From Chrysaora quinquecirrha (Eukaryota; Cnidaria; Scyphozoa; Semaeostomeae; Pelagiidae), in contig JACTAT010000231.1 in the NCBI GenBank assembly GCA_014526335.1, forward strand, positions 83,755-147,754: a stretch of DNA of 64,000 bases, read 5' to 3'. Positions within the stretch are counted from its first letter, which is position 1. Every line of letters begins with the position of its first letter. Made by a program: the position numbers and the translations under genes. Below are positions 22,793 to 48,053 of the stretch, piece by piece. Below the pieces are notes generated by a model. It saw only the letters and a program-made list of their open reading frames with translations. It was not told the origin of the DNA and ran no database searches.

Positions 22793-24605
22793 GAGGGGTA
22801 CTTCGGGGTTTGCGGTATTGCGGTATCGGGGGTAAAATATGCGCGGTATTTCGGTATTGAAGGAAAAACCTGGCGGTATTGCGGTATTGAAATTTCACAG
22901 CGCTGTATTCGGTACTTTAAGAACCTTGAAAGGAACAGCTAAGAGCCATAGCAGAAGAAAAAACTTAAGAGTTGCCAGACATCAATACAAGAAATGAAGT
23001 CGAAATGAGGAGAAGATTAATGTATTGAATTGTGAAATTGTGAAATTTAACCAGTATATTGTTCTGGCGCACCGAACCTGCCAAAGATATGACTTTTTCG
23101 ACAGTAATTTGTGATATTTTTCTGTTTACTTCATGACTTTACATTTCTGTTCCACGACGATACATTTTGGTTGCGTTTGGTTTAGTTGATTTTACAATTT
23201 TTTTGTGCGATTTCACATTTTCGTTGCGCGATTTTGTCCTTTTTGGTTCCACGACTTAACATCGATGCAGTAGGCTTGAAATGTGAAAAAGTGAGTGACG
23301 TTTTTGACTGACACTGTTTGCAGTGATGTGTACAGTTTATGCTTCAATGATGATTCCTTTATATTTCCCATGATGTTGGAATATCTAAGGCCGGCACCCG
23401 GTGAGCCCTGCAAATAGTGTACGCATCTTGATTTAAGTCACCAGGGGCGGATCCAGAATTTTGTCTGACCGGTGCTCAAGATAAGGTATAAGGGTGTGGC
23501 CTCCTGAAAAATTGACCACGCCTTTAATTTGAAGGCCCAACCATTATTTTGCCTTATTAGCTATCACACACAGAGTGGTTATACAGCACCCCAAAGCCAC
23601 TAAATACGCATTCCCATAGTGATTTATGTTCATCGTTTTCGTCTAAAACGCTGTGTTGGTCCCGTACTGACTATTTTCCAATTCTCATGAGACCAATTCA
23701 ATTTTAACTGTCCTGGATCGATTGTGATCGTTAGATAAATCAGTTCTTCACTCCTAACTTTACAGAAAGACTCGAAGATTCCTGAGAACTTTCCTGGTCC
23801 AAACTTTTCAAAGTTGTCCATGTTTTGGACTAACAACTAATCAAATTTTTAGACTGACGTTGCCAATAAGGTAAAATTTCTGTACCGACTGACAAAGTAT
23901 TGGGGGGGGGGGTGTCACACCCACATCCCACTAATGTGCGCCCCTGGCAACTAAGCTACCACCAGGAAGCCTTGTCGGTGCATACAGTGGGAGCAAGATT
24001 CGGTCTGAAACGAATTTTACTCTAACCAGGTAAAATTCCAAGACAAACAACAAGAAGACATTTAATAACAAGTTAAGCAATACACGGGACCAGTTTTTAA
24101 CCAAAATTTTCTAAAATTTTCAAAGCTCTCAATGTTGTGTCTTGAGTTTTACCCTGGGTTCTTGAGTTTATAATTACGCTCTTATTAAGTTCTTTCCTCC
24201 TCATTGACTGCTTCATCTCTGCCAAAACGAGGATATTCTTTCATTTTATCAAAAATAGGGCGTTTTCCGGCACACTAAAGGGCGTTTCCCGGCATTCTTG
24301 AGGGCGTGGTCCCAAAAATTTTTCTGGTGGCTAACCCACAGACCCTCAAATTTCGCTCGCTTTGCTCGCTAGTCCAGCTTAACATGACCCAACTACGGAT
24401 CTGGAGGGAGAAATTGGACAAATGTATTAAATATGGATTCAAATTCTTATACACTGGTGTTCTGTGTCATAATCACATTAACAATACCGATATTTTAGTT
24501 TTCAGCAATTTGCGGTTTTTTGCAATTTTTTCGTGCGATATTCGGGATTCGGCAATTTTTTGGCCCGGTATTGCGGTATTGGGACCCCCCCCCGAAGTAC
24601 CCCTC
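22793..24605. mobile_element. 1.8-kb non-autonomous DNA element with 6-bp target duplication
   Basis: Ends are GAGGGGTACTTCGGGG (22793-22808) and its exact complement (24590-24605). Both sides are flanked by ATACAT (22787-22792 and 24606-24611), a likely 6-bp target-site duplication. Inside each end lie direct subterminal repeats of the type GCGGTATTGCGGTATT, in the same orientation at both ends. No transposase is recognisable; a hAT-type MITE is nested inside. The superfamily is undetermined. Confidence 0.7.
23442..23946. mobile_element. hAT-like MITE nested in the 1.8-kb element
   Basis: Begins CAGGGGCGGATCCAGAATTT, a start typical of hAT elements in many animals, and ends GTGCGCCCCTG. An 8-bp target duplication is not clear. 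About 505 bp, no coding capacity. Confidence 0.55.
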
Positions 24606-24789
24606 ATACATGTCTCGCTTTTGTCCGACGCTTTTTTACATTTCTGGTTCGATTTTGTCTGGCCCAGATCCTATATCACTTTTCAATTTGTTTAATATCT
24701 TTTTACTTTATAAATAATGTGTATTATAGGTTTCTGCATCAGCCTTAACGGATATTCAGTTCGTTGTGCCATGTCTAAATGCTCTCTCA

Positions 24790-25440
24790 TGAATACATAA
24801 TCTTCTCTATACACTTCATTTTCGATTTTCTCCTATAATTCTTTTCTTTATCCGTCCATATTTCTTGATGTTTTATTTTCATTTTCTCCCAGAACTTTAA
24901 CATCTCCTCCTTTGATTTTTCTTCATTTAATTTGTCACCATTGTCATTATCAGCTTATTTCCATTCCTTCCTTATCTTCGATTTCTTCTTTTCTCCTTTC
25001 AGTTTGTTTATATTTTCCCATAATTTTTTGCTTTTATTTGGATTTTCCTTTATTTCTCTGGTTATCTTTATTAAGTGCTCATTCATTGCTTCTCCTATTA
25101 ACGCTTGGGTTCTTTCCTTCCGATGTTTCCATTTGTCGTATAATTCTTTCCTTTCTTCTTCGGACTTAGCATTTCTTTTCATTCTGTTCAACGCTTTTAT
25201 TTTCTTTATTTCTTTTCTTATGTCATTGTTTATCCATGGCTTTTCTTCATTACGGCCTTATTCAGTCACTTTCTTTTTGTATGTTCTTTTCAAGACGCTC
25301 TGCTATTTCCATAAGCGATGTATTGGTATTCATTTCACTTATTTTATGAACGTTGTCAAATTTCCATCTCTCCTTTGTTTTTGAATTCTTCTAACGCTTT
25401 CGGGTCTTTTTAATAACATTCCATTTTTGATTTCCTAAAA
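24790..25440 (-). pseudogene. Non-LTR retrotransposon (LINE) ORF2 relic
   Basis: Read on the minus strand, overlapping frames give KPWINNDIRKEIKKIKALNR, then RKELYDKWKHRKERTQALIG and KKLWENINKLKGEKKK. This is the lysine-rich linker between endonuclease and reverse transcriptase seen in many LINE ORF2 proteins (WW/KPW..DI....K, ...N..K.W..IN.L.G). Frameshifts and stops break it. The catalytic domains are not present. Confidence 0.65.
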
Positions 25441-25570
25441 GACCAACGTGACCATTGAACTAATGTACAACGAAGGTGAAAGGTGAAGGTGAAAGGTGAA
25501 ATGGTGTTTTAGCACCAATCGCTAGGATCTCAGTAGTAGGTTAACTAATCGAGACCTCGACCCTGGCCGT

Positions 25571-25665
25571 GACGCTACCGCGGCTGGGCTCGAACCCTGA
25601 CCACACTGAGCTGCTGAGTGCTGACACCACGAGTCAGCTGGATTACACCACGACGCACAGCGCCT
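25571..25665 (-). repeat. tRNA-derived SINE head
   Basis: On the minus strand an A-box-like TGGTGTAATCCAGCTGACTC precedes a B box GGGTTCGAGCCC by about 40 nt, the spacing of Pol III promoters in tRNA-derived SINEs with a long variable arm. It lies directly 5' of the LINE relic's own start side; a shared tail was not established. Confidence 0.6.
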
Positions 25666-26394
25666 TCAATGCAAGTCGTACTCTTCTGAAAGAGTGGGAG
25701 GAAGGCAATTACAGTAGTTTTTTAAGCAAGCCAAGGGATCATCAATCAGGCAGGAGAGAGGAGAAATGGCAATACGATTCAGTAACAAAGGACTATGTAT
25801 CTTTGGACGAGGAAGATCTCAATGTAAGGAGAGATATATAAATAATTTCCAGGCAAAAAATTAATTTGCATCGATCGCCCTCTTTGCTTTAGCGTTGGTT
25901 AAGAATACTTTTCCTTCGGCTAGGGATTTATACCCCAAAATTTTAGGCCACAACACATCCTATTGTACATATTTAAATGTCCCCATTGGTCTGGTCCCCA
26001 GAACAAGATTCAGATTAGACCATTTCTTGAAATATCTCTGAAGTAGTGACTTCATTATGACTGGAAGCTAATCTATACCAAGTGGCCATATTTTAAATCC
26101 TCGAATAAACCACAGAACCACCACTTTCAAACAAAATACAAGCCCTCCCCTCCTTGGATAAGCCCTCACCTAAGAATTCATTTTTGCAATTAAGCCCTCC
26201 CCTCGAATAAGCCCCCATGGGGAATTATGCAAAGGATTTATGAATTTGTTGCTGTCTATAATTCATCTTTCAACTAATTAACACATTGAAAAAGTTAGTC
26301 CTTGACATGTTTTACAGCCTACTATCAATTCAACCAATAATCAGCAATTGGAAATTGGCAAACATCTGATTTTGATAAAAGAGTACATCTCTCT

Positions 26395-26829
26395 GAGGGG
26401 GTGTTTGGATTTTACGGTTACACGGTTTTGCCAATATTTTTGCTCGGATTTTCGGTTTCTTCCGAAAAATTACGCGGTTTTTCGGTTATCCAAATCTCGT
26501 CGGTGAACGGTTTTACGGCATTTCTGCCTAATTTTTCCGGTTTTTTATTAAGATTTCGCGTTTTTGGTACTGAATGCCGACTCCTTGAAACTGCAGGTTA
26601 GCCCGCAATGAAAACAACAATTGTTATTGGAGGAAAACGTCTCAAAAACGTGAAGTGAACAATAAATGTTGACGAACCTACATTTTTCATAGATTCTCTG
26701 TGCAATTTTTTTGAAAACGGGGACTTGAATCTTGCCATACGGATTTGTTCAAAATATCGCACGGTTTTACGGATTTTGAACAAATTTTGAGCGGATTTAC
26801 GGTTTCCAGACCCCCCCAAACACCCCCTC
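26395..26829. mobile_element. Short element with GAGGGGGTGTTTGG ends and ACGGTTTT subrepeats
   Basis: Inverted ends GAGGGGGTGTTTGG (26395-26408) and complement (26816-26829). Subterminal repeats ACGGTTTTACGGATTTT-like occur in the same orientation at both ends. Flanks are ATCTCT and CTCTCT, only a weak duplication. The plan parallels the 22793-24605 element. Confidence 0.6.
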
Positions 26830-26837
26830 CTCTCTGC

Positions 26838-27066
26838 TATACAGAGGTAGGCTTAGAAAAGAAACATATCTTCGTTGTTACTCCGAGTTTCACGCATTCA
26901 TGCGATCATCAGACAACTGATTCCACTACAGTGTAATGTAGTGTAGTGTAGTGTAGTGTAGTGTAGTGTAGTGTAAAAGAATCAGTTGTCTGATGATCGC
27001 ATGAATGCCTGAAACTCGGAGTAACAACGAAGATATGTTTCTTTTCTGAGCCTACCTCTGTGTATA
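26838..27066. mobile_element. Near-perfect palindromic MITE around an AGTGT microsatellite
   Basis: Left arm 26838-26923 (starts TATACAGAGGTAGGCTTAGA, ends ACAACTGATTC) and right arm 26979-27066 are inverted copies differing at only a few bases over about 87 bp. The loop is a pentanucleotide array (AGTGT)n of ~50 bp. As single strand it would form a long hairpin. Confidence 0.8.
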
Positions 27067-27534
27067 CCGCTCTGCCAATGGCATAGAGCACTTTTTATCC
27101 AGCATAGACAAACGAAACTTGTACATCTCTCTGCTATTCTTTCCACAACACATTGGGACCACTGAACTTTAAAATAAGCCCTCCCCTTGAATAAGCACCC
27201 ACTGTAAACTTCATTTTTGCAATTAACCCCTGGGGGCTTATTGAAGATTGACAGAATCCATTAGCTACTGTATACATTTTGAAATTAAATTCAAAATTAT
27301 TCCCCAGGGGGGCTAGGTATTATTCAAACCTTTCTCTCTGTATCTTCAAAACAATGTCACTAGACCAAGGGAGGGTGGACATAATTCTCAATTTGGGAGG
27401 CTAAAATGTAGGCAAAGTTGAGGAGTTTAACCTTAGAAAAATTTTTCTGACCAAGCCCCCTACTTTTGCTATAAACCACTAAGTTACCAGGAAAGGGGAA
27501 AATAACCTGATAATCTTGGGAGCTATTACATTTT

Positions 27535-28113
27535 CAGCTGTTTAAAATTCATTTCTGTTTTAATAGATGGAACCAGTATTAGAATCTGAAAATGTGAATC
27601 AGGAACAGCATCTAAGAATAGGCTTCTGGAAAAGGAATTTGGGAATAGGAATGTGGTAATGGGAATCTGTGGATCAGAAATGACTTCTGGGGTCCAAATC
27701 TAAGAAAGGGAATTTTAGAAAGGGAATCTAAGAATAGGCTTCTGGAAAAGGAATTTGGGAATGGGAATGTGGAAATGAGAATCTGGGGATAAGATTCTAA
27801 GAAAGGGAATTTTAGAAGGGGAATCTAAGAATAGGCTTCTGGACAAGAAATGCCTATTTCCCTTTCTCAGATTCCGATCTCCAGATTCCTATTCCCACAT
27901 TCCCATTCCCACATTCTTTTTCCAGAAGCCTATTATTGGATCCCCTTTCTCAAATTCCCTTTCTTAGATTTGGACCACAGATTCCCATTTCCACATTCCC
28001 ATTCCCAAATTCCTTTTCCAGCAGTCTATTCTTAGATGCCATTCCCAGATTCACATTTTCAGATTCTAATACTGGTTCCATCTTTTTAACACAGCCACAA
28101 ATTTTAAACAGTG
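27535..28113. mobile_element. Foldback element with GGGAAT-rich arms
   Basis: A block starting GATGGAACCAGTATTAGAAT (27566-27600, 35 bp) is exactly complemented at 28048-28082; weaker inversion extends out to CAGCTG at 27535 and CAGTG at 28113. The interior arms are tandem variants of CTAAGAATAGGCTTCTGGAA plus TTTGGGAATGGGAATGTGG on the left and their complements on the right. No coding capacity. Confidence 0.75.
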
Positions 28114-28910
28114 CTTAAACGAAAATGGAGCAAGTCTGATCAGCTCATTTCCTGGTTAGTGTTTTCTTCTAATGGAAAAAACAAGAACACTGGCTTTGCT
28201 GACTCCTATGAATTGTGTACTGTGGTGAACTTTTAAATTTGCCCCATTTAGTTACCAGAGAACTCCTAAAAAATGAAGAGTTAAGTCTTAAGTCTTCATT
28301 TAGAGGTGGGAAAAGTATGGGAACCAGGGTAGTTCCCAGAAATTCTTTGGGTGAAAACATGGCAAAAAGTCTTGAAAAATAAAGAATCAGCATAATGTCA
28401 AAAGACTAAATATACATAATGATAAATTCAGCAGCAACTGCCAATTTCATGTTGCCTTACAAGTTTGAACATGGTTGCAAACAGAATGTTTGATGGTCGT
28501 TGAAGAAAAAAGCCCCCTTTTGTCATTATGGACGAAAACATTTATAGAAACTTTGAAACAAAATATCTCTTACAGAACTTGAAGGCTTTGCAAGAGATAC
28601 TCAGGATCTCTAGGAAAGACAGGAGAAACATTACAAACTTTATAAAAATGTTCTATTCATTTTTCTCTTCTAGAAAAAAGTTTTGAGATAAGTTTTGAGC
28701 GACAGCAAACCTTCCTAAAAAGAATAAAGTTTTCTTGTCCTACGTTTTCGTTTTCACCAATGGCAAAATTGGTAAACACGAAACTATTGACCTGAAAAAC
28801 ACTGAATGCAGTATTGCAAAGAGGCATTTGTCTCTTGCTGTCAAACTGAAAAAGTTTGAATACCATTTTTTGAATTTTTCATACAGATATGTTTTTCCTT
28901 TGTTTTCCAG

Positions 28911-44146
<15,236 letters not shown>

Positions 44147-44187
44147 GTGAGTTTGTAAATGGTTCATTTCGTTGTGCAATTAATAGT

Positions 44188-44898
44188 CAGGTCGCTACGG
44201 GACAGAAACAAGGGGTCGGACTGCAAAATCGGCGGGCAATGCAAAAATGGTTTAAAACAAGTGCAAGAGCTTGTAGATGACAAATCAACTTCTTGGACAT
44301 CGCCAAATTACTTGCATAGGTAATCCAGCAGCATTTTGTGGATTCTTTATACAGTTTTTCATTTACTTCAAACTCTTGAAAATGGTCGAAATCCAAAATC
44401 ATTGCATAAAAAATTGAAAACTTCTTTCAGAAAAGGCTTGTTGGGTGCATTCAAAAGAAACCTTGTTTGTTAAATTTGAGCTCACCTACCGGGAGTAATC
44501 GAGCGGTGAACTTTGAGTGCCCCCCCCCCCCTGCAATGTTGCACGAGCAAGAAATTAGTCGTGTTTGCAGGGCACTCAGATTTTACCATTCAATAACTCG
44601 GAAGGAGAGTGATCGAATTACAAAAGCAGCATATCTTCTTAATGTACTCTGCAAGCATTTTCTCACTGTTGTTTTCGATTTCCATGCACCGATTTTCAAT
44701 TTGTGCAATTTTCAAGGTTTTGAAGTACATAGAAAAGTAGCTATATGGGAAAAGCACAAAATGCTGCCGGATTACACCCATAAGTAATTTGGAGAGTTCC
44801 AACAAGTTGATTTGTCATTTACAGGCTTCTGCGCTTGTTTTAAACCATTTTGTGCATTGCCCACAGATTTTGCATGCTGCATTTACCATAGCACCCTG
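44188..44898. mobile_element. hAT-like foldback element
   Basis: Begins CAGGTCGCTACGGG and ends CCATAGCACCCTG, so the ends are imperfectly inverted and start with CAG as in hAT elements. Arms of about 330 bp (44188-44518 and 44533-44898) can be aligned over their whole length (shared AATGGTTTAAAACAAG, GACAAATCAACTT, CAGCATTTTGTG) around a C-run centre. Flanks TTAATAGT and ATTATAGA match at five of eight bases only. Confidence 0.65.
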
Positions 44899-45376
44899 AT
44901 TATAGATATATCGGGGTAATAAACTCTTTTCAGTCCCCAGGATCCGCCTGCAAAATTTCTCGATTTTTAAGTAGAAATATTGCTTTGTTAAATCAGCATA
45001 CTGTTCCACAATAAGATTGATTTTTGAATTGATTTAAAACGATTATCTGTCTACAAACATGGTTTAGCCAAGGCATGACGTTGAGGCCTAATTCAGACGT
45101 CGCACTTAAGTCGAGTTAAATTCAATTATTTGAATTGAGTCCATGTTAAATCCATCGTCTGAATCCAACTGTCGCGTTTAAGTTAAACTTGAGTTAAGTT
45201 TATGTTGCCAACATAGATTTAATATGATAAACGCGACTTGGATTCAGACGTCGCACTTTACCCTAGTTAAATTTAATTAAAATTCTCACTGGTCCGTGTT
45301 TTGTCTGTGGAAGTTTGATGTGGGCATGCGCATCAAAAGTCGCGCCAACTTCCACTTCAGAACTCTTCTGAACAAG

Positions 45377-46466
45377 ATGGCGCGTAACAGCAGAAACGAT
45401 AACGAGTATTTGGAAGATTCTGTCAACGAATCTGAGCACGAGGAAGAGCAAGCTTCAGATCTTGAAAATTTTGAAGAAGAATGGTCGGAAGGCGAAGCCC
45501 TTGATACTGTCACTGTTGTTAACACGAAGGAAAGCTGTGCACTTCCTGGAAAGGTTGGGCCTAAGAAGGCTAAGAAAAAAGGCAAGGCTGGAAGAAAGGC
45601 TCAGTGGAGTGATAGCTGCACAGATGACCTCATCGACATTATTTGCAGCAATGATGTTTTCCAGAAGAAGCTCATATTTACGAATGTGAAGACGGCAAGA
45701 AATGGCATTTATTACTCGAAGATAATGACAGAACTTAAACAACGCTGTGAAAGGAGACAAGAATTATTCCCATTTGATATCAGACAGATAAGAGAAAAAT
45801 TTAAAAGATGCGTGTCAGAGTGCAAAAGGCGTCTCTGGTAATGAAAACTGCATCAGGAATAAAAAGGTTCCAAGAAGAGAAAGGTCATAGTAAATGGTTT
45901 AATTGTCTGCTGCCACTTGTGCAGTCTCGAGCATCTTGTCAGCCAGATCAAGCAATTGATCCAAGTTCTAATCTGAAAAGAAAGATCTGCCAAAATGAAG
46001 AGAACTCCCCTTCTACTTCAAATGGTAGTTTCAGTGCAGATGATGAGGTAGGGGATATAGAAACGACAGGAGAAAGTTCGAAGTCTGCCAAAGAATTGTT
46101 TGTACCACATAAAGGAGGTAAAAGAAACAAGAAGGCAATAGATGAAACCATTTGTCAGGTTTTAGAAAAATTTCAAGTAAGCTAGAAGAAGACCCAACTA
46201 ATAAGCTGCTAAAATATTTTGAAAAGGAAAACGAGAATGCAAGACAGCATGAAATGAGAATGTTTTCACTGATGTATGGAAATGGCAGGCCAAGTGGCAT
46301 GGATAATTTTCAACAACAGCAAACCGGTTTCAATGGTCAGATGCAGTTTCATGGAAGAGAGTTCAACTGCAATCCAGTCAACATACAACAAGGAACCCAA
46401 TTTCATGGTTTCTCCAACATGCTTAATGAAGTTGATGAGAACGTTAACTGTTATCAAGAACTATAA
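45377..46466 (+). pseudogene. Harbinger Myb/SANT-like DNA-binding protein, broken by two frameshifts
   Basis: Starts at ATG 45377 after an upstream leader. An acidic N-terminus and a lysine-rich basic patch precede a Myb/SANT-like domain (AQWSDSCTDDLIDIICSNDV, then IMTELKQRCERR and FDIRQIREKFKRCVSECK). The frame is lost near 45830, continues one frame over (TASGIKRFQEEKGHSKWF, QAIDPSSNLKR), and is lost again near 46185 before a glutamine-rich tail ending at 46466. Each break looks like one missing base in an A-rich run. In Harbinger elements this partner carries the transposase to the nucleus and to subterminal sites; this copy would give only a truncated protein. Confidence 0.75.
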
Positions 46467-46531
46467 AACTTTACATAAACAGAAAACATTATCCCCTTTA
46501 GTGGTATTTGCAAATGTCACAGTCATTTTCA

Positions 46532-47848
46532 CTAGTTGTCTTTTTGTTTCTCCTTAAAAAACTTGCATTTCAAAGCATCTCTTATTGTTGATGCTCTCTT
46601 GTTGCTATCTCTAACCCTGTTGCATCCAGTCATATGGAGCATATCACGTACAACTGCTGAAGGTCTTCTCTCATTTCCCTTTTCATCCAAGTGAAGGTCC
46701 CACTTCCTCAAGTTCACATCACCTTGCTCAATACAAACGTTGTGCAATACAACACATGCAAGTGTCATTGCCTTCACTGTTTCGACATTGCTCTCACAAG
46801 TTTTTGATAGAATCCTCCACCTCCCCTTCAACTTGCCAAAAGCTCCCTCAGTCACCATCCGGGCTCTACTGAGTCTATAGTTGAAGTAACTCTGCTCAGC
46901 TGACAATGTAGCTTGGGAGTAGGGCTTCATCAACCATGAATGAAAGGGGAAAGCCCCATCTCCAAGTAAAATAGGTGGGATTTCAGTGTTTCCTTCTTTA
47001 TGAGAAATAGCAGGGAAGTTGCCTGAATTGAGATCATCATAGACATTGGTTGATTGAAAGATAATACTATCGTGTGAGTTACCAGGATACCCACAGCTTC
47101 CCCATACAAATCTGTACTTTGCATCAACAAATGCCATAAGAACTACAGAAAAAAAGTTCTTAAAATTGTGATATTCCTTAGCTGCTTCTGCACCCCCTGG
47201 AGGGCATTTGATGGGGATATGGCTCCCATCGATTGCTGCAAATGCAAATGGAAATTGCCATTCATGATCCATCAAAATCATTGCATTTTCCATTTCAGCA
47301 TGGCTCGTTGGCAGATGTTTGGCAACGGAATCTTCCCAGTGACTATCAATAATAGCTTTGGAAACATTCATGACAATCTCGCAAGCAGTTGACTCTCCTA
47401 TACCAGCTAACTCCGAAATAGTGTAAAGGTAGTCCCCTCTTCCCAAGCGATACAAGCAGACTGCAAGCCTGCACTCTGGAGAAATTGGGTCCTCAGCTAT
47501 TGTCTCTTTTCTCAAACTATCGTGTATCCTCTCTAAAATATAATTGAAAGTTTCTCGAGACACTCGAAAAGTCTTCTTGAACCTCTCATCCGTAAAATTC
47601 TGCCAAGCAAGCTCAAACCAGCCACCATTTCTCTGCAAACGACGCACCCTAGGCCCATTTTGATTCGAGTATCTCCTTCCCCTCAAGTGCAATAAGATAG
47701 ACAACAGGCATTGATAAATCTGGAGCAATTTGTTGTGTCTGTTAATTACTGTAAGAAGAATGGTTCTCTGATTTTGGTAACGTTGCAGCCTTGCCCTATT
47801 TACCATTCTAATATACGAAGAGATTTGCTGATGCGATATCGGCGCCAT
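46532..47848 (-). CDS. Harbinger transposase (HARBI1-like DDE nuclease), intact
   Basis: 438 codons, ATG 47848, uninterrupted. The N-terminal part has a helix-turn-helix-like region (about 95-165, FRVSRETFNYIL, TISELAGIGESTACEIV). The DDE nuclease motifs are AAIDGSHIPI (D207), LLGDGAFP (D297) and MVTEGAFGKLKGRW (E334), giving the 36-residue second spacing of this family. CGYPGNSHDSIIF and MTLACVVLHN also match HARBI1. It cuts and pastes the element with the help of the Myb-like partner. Its integrity contrasts with the broken partner gene, so mobility would need a partner supplied elsewhere. Convergent with the Myb-like gene; stops are about 65 bp apart. Confidence 0.93.
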   Translation of the reverse strand: MAPISHQQISSYIRMVNRARLQRYQNQRTILLTVINRHNKLLQIYQCLLSILLHLRGRRYSNQNGPRVRRLQRNGGWFELAWQNFTDERFKKTFRVSRETFNYILERIHDSLRKETIAEDPISPECRLAVCLYRLGRGDYLYTISELAGIGESTACEIVMNVSKAIIDSHWEDSVAKHLPTSHAEMENAMILMDHEWQFPFAFAAIDGSHIPIKCPPGGAEAAKEYHNFKNFFSVVLMAFVDAKYRFVWGSCGYPGNSHDSIIFQSTNVYDDLNSGNFPAISHKEGNTEIPPILLGDGAFPFHSWLMKPYSQATLSAEQSYFNYRLSRARMVTEGAFGKLKGRWRILSKTCESNVETVKAMTLACVVLHNVCIEQGDVNLRKWDLHLDEKGNERRPSAVVRDMLHMTGCNRVRDSNKRASTIRDALKCKFFKEKQKDN

Positions 47849-47925
47849 TTTGATACAGCTTCGAAATTGGCGCCAGTTGTTTTATAAATTGCCGCCAGTT
47901 TTATAAGCCCGACTTTATGCAAAGG
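47849..47925 (-). promoter_or_regulatory. Putative promoter of the transposase gene
   Basis: On the minus strand, within 75 bp upstream of the start, two TTATAAAAC/TTTATAAAAC boxes are each followed by AACTGGCGGC / AACTGGCGCC words. The repeated TATA-plus-GGCG arrangement looks deliberate but no start site is proven. Confidence 0.35.
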
Positions 47926-48053
47926 TGCACAAAATGCAATTAAATCTAACTCAAGTGCGACGTCTGAACACGAGTCGCACTCCAGTCGCACTTTGGTTAC
48001 ACTAAATTGAATTAGATTTAACTCGACTTAAGTGCGACGTCTGAATTAGGCCT

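Larger units (their letters stand above)
26100..27250. repeat. Pair of AATAAGCCCTCCCC repeat blocks flanking nested elements
   Basis: Blocks at about 26130-26225 and 27160-27250 share AATAAGCCCTCCCC, TTCATTTTTGCAATTAA and CCCC(A)TGGGG words in the same order. Between them sit two other elements (26395-26829 and 26838-27066), so an older repeat was either split by insertions or present twice. Confidence 0.5.
45088..48053. mobile_element. PIF/Harbinger DNA transposon, near complete
   Basis: Terminal inverted repeats GGCCTAATTCAGACGTCGCA... at 45088 and the complement ending at 48053 can be matched for about 35 bp (shared CACTTAAGTCGAGTTAAAT); further GACGTC words recur subterminally. Flanks are TGA and TAA, close to the 3-bp TWA duplication expected for this superfamily. 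Inside are the two standard genes in convergent orientation: a Myb/SANT-like protein (plus) and a DDE transposase (minus). About 2.97 kb. Confidence 0.88.

Noticed and set aside
26900..26995. Possible hammerhead from the TGATGATC words in the palindromic MITE
   Set aside because: No GAAA box at the right distance and no closing stems; it is simply the palindrome arm.
45455..45760. Minus-strand ORFs opposite the Harbinger Myb-like gene
   Set aside because: Antisense shadows of the acidic/basic coding sequence on the plus strand.
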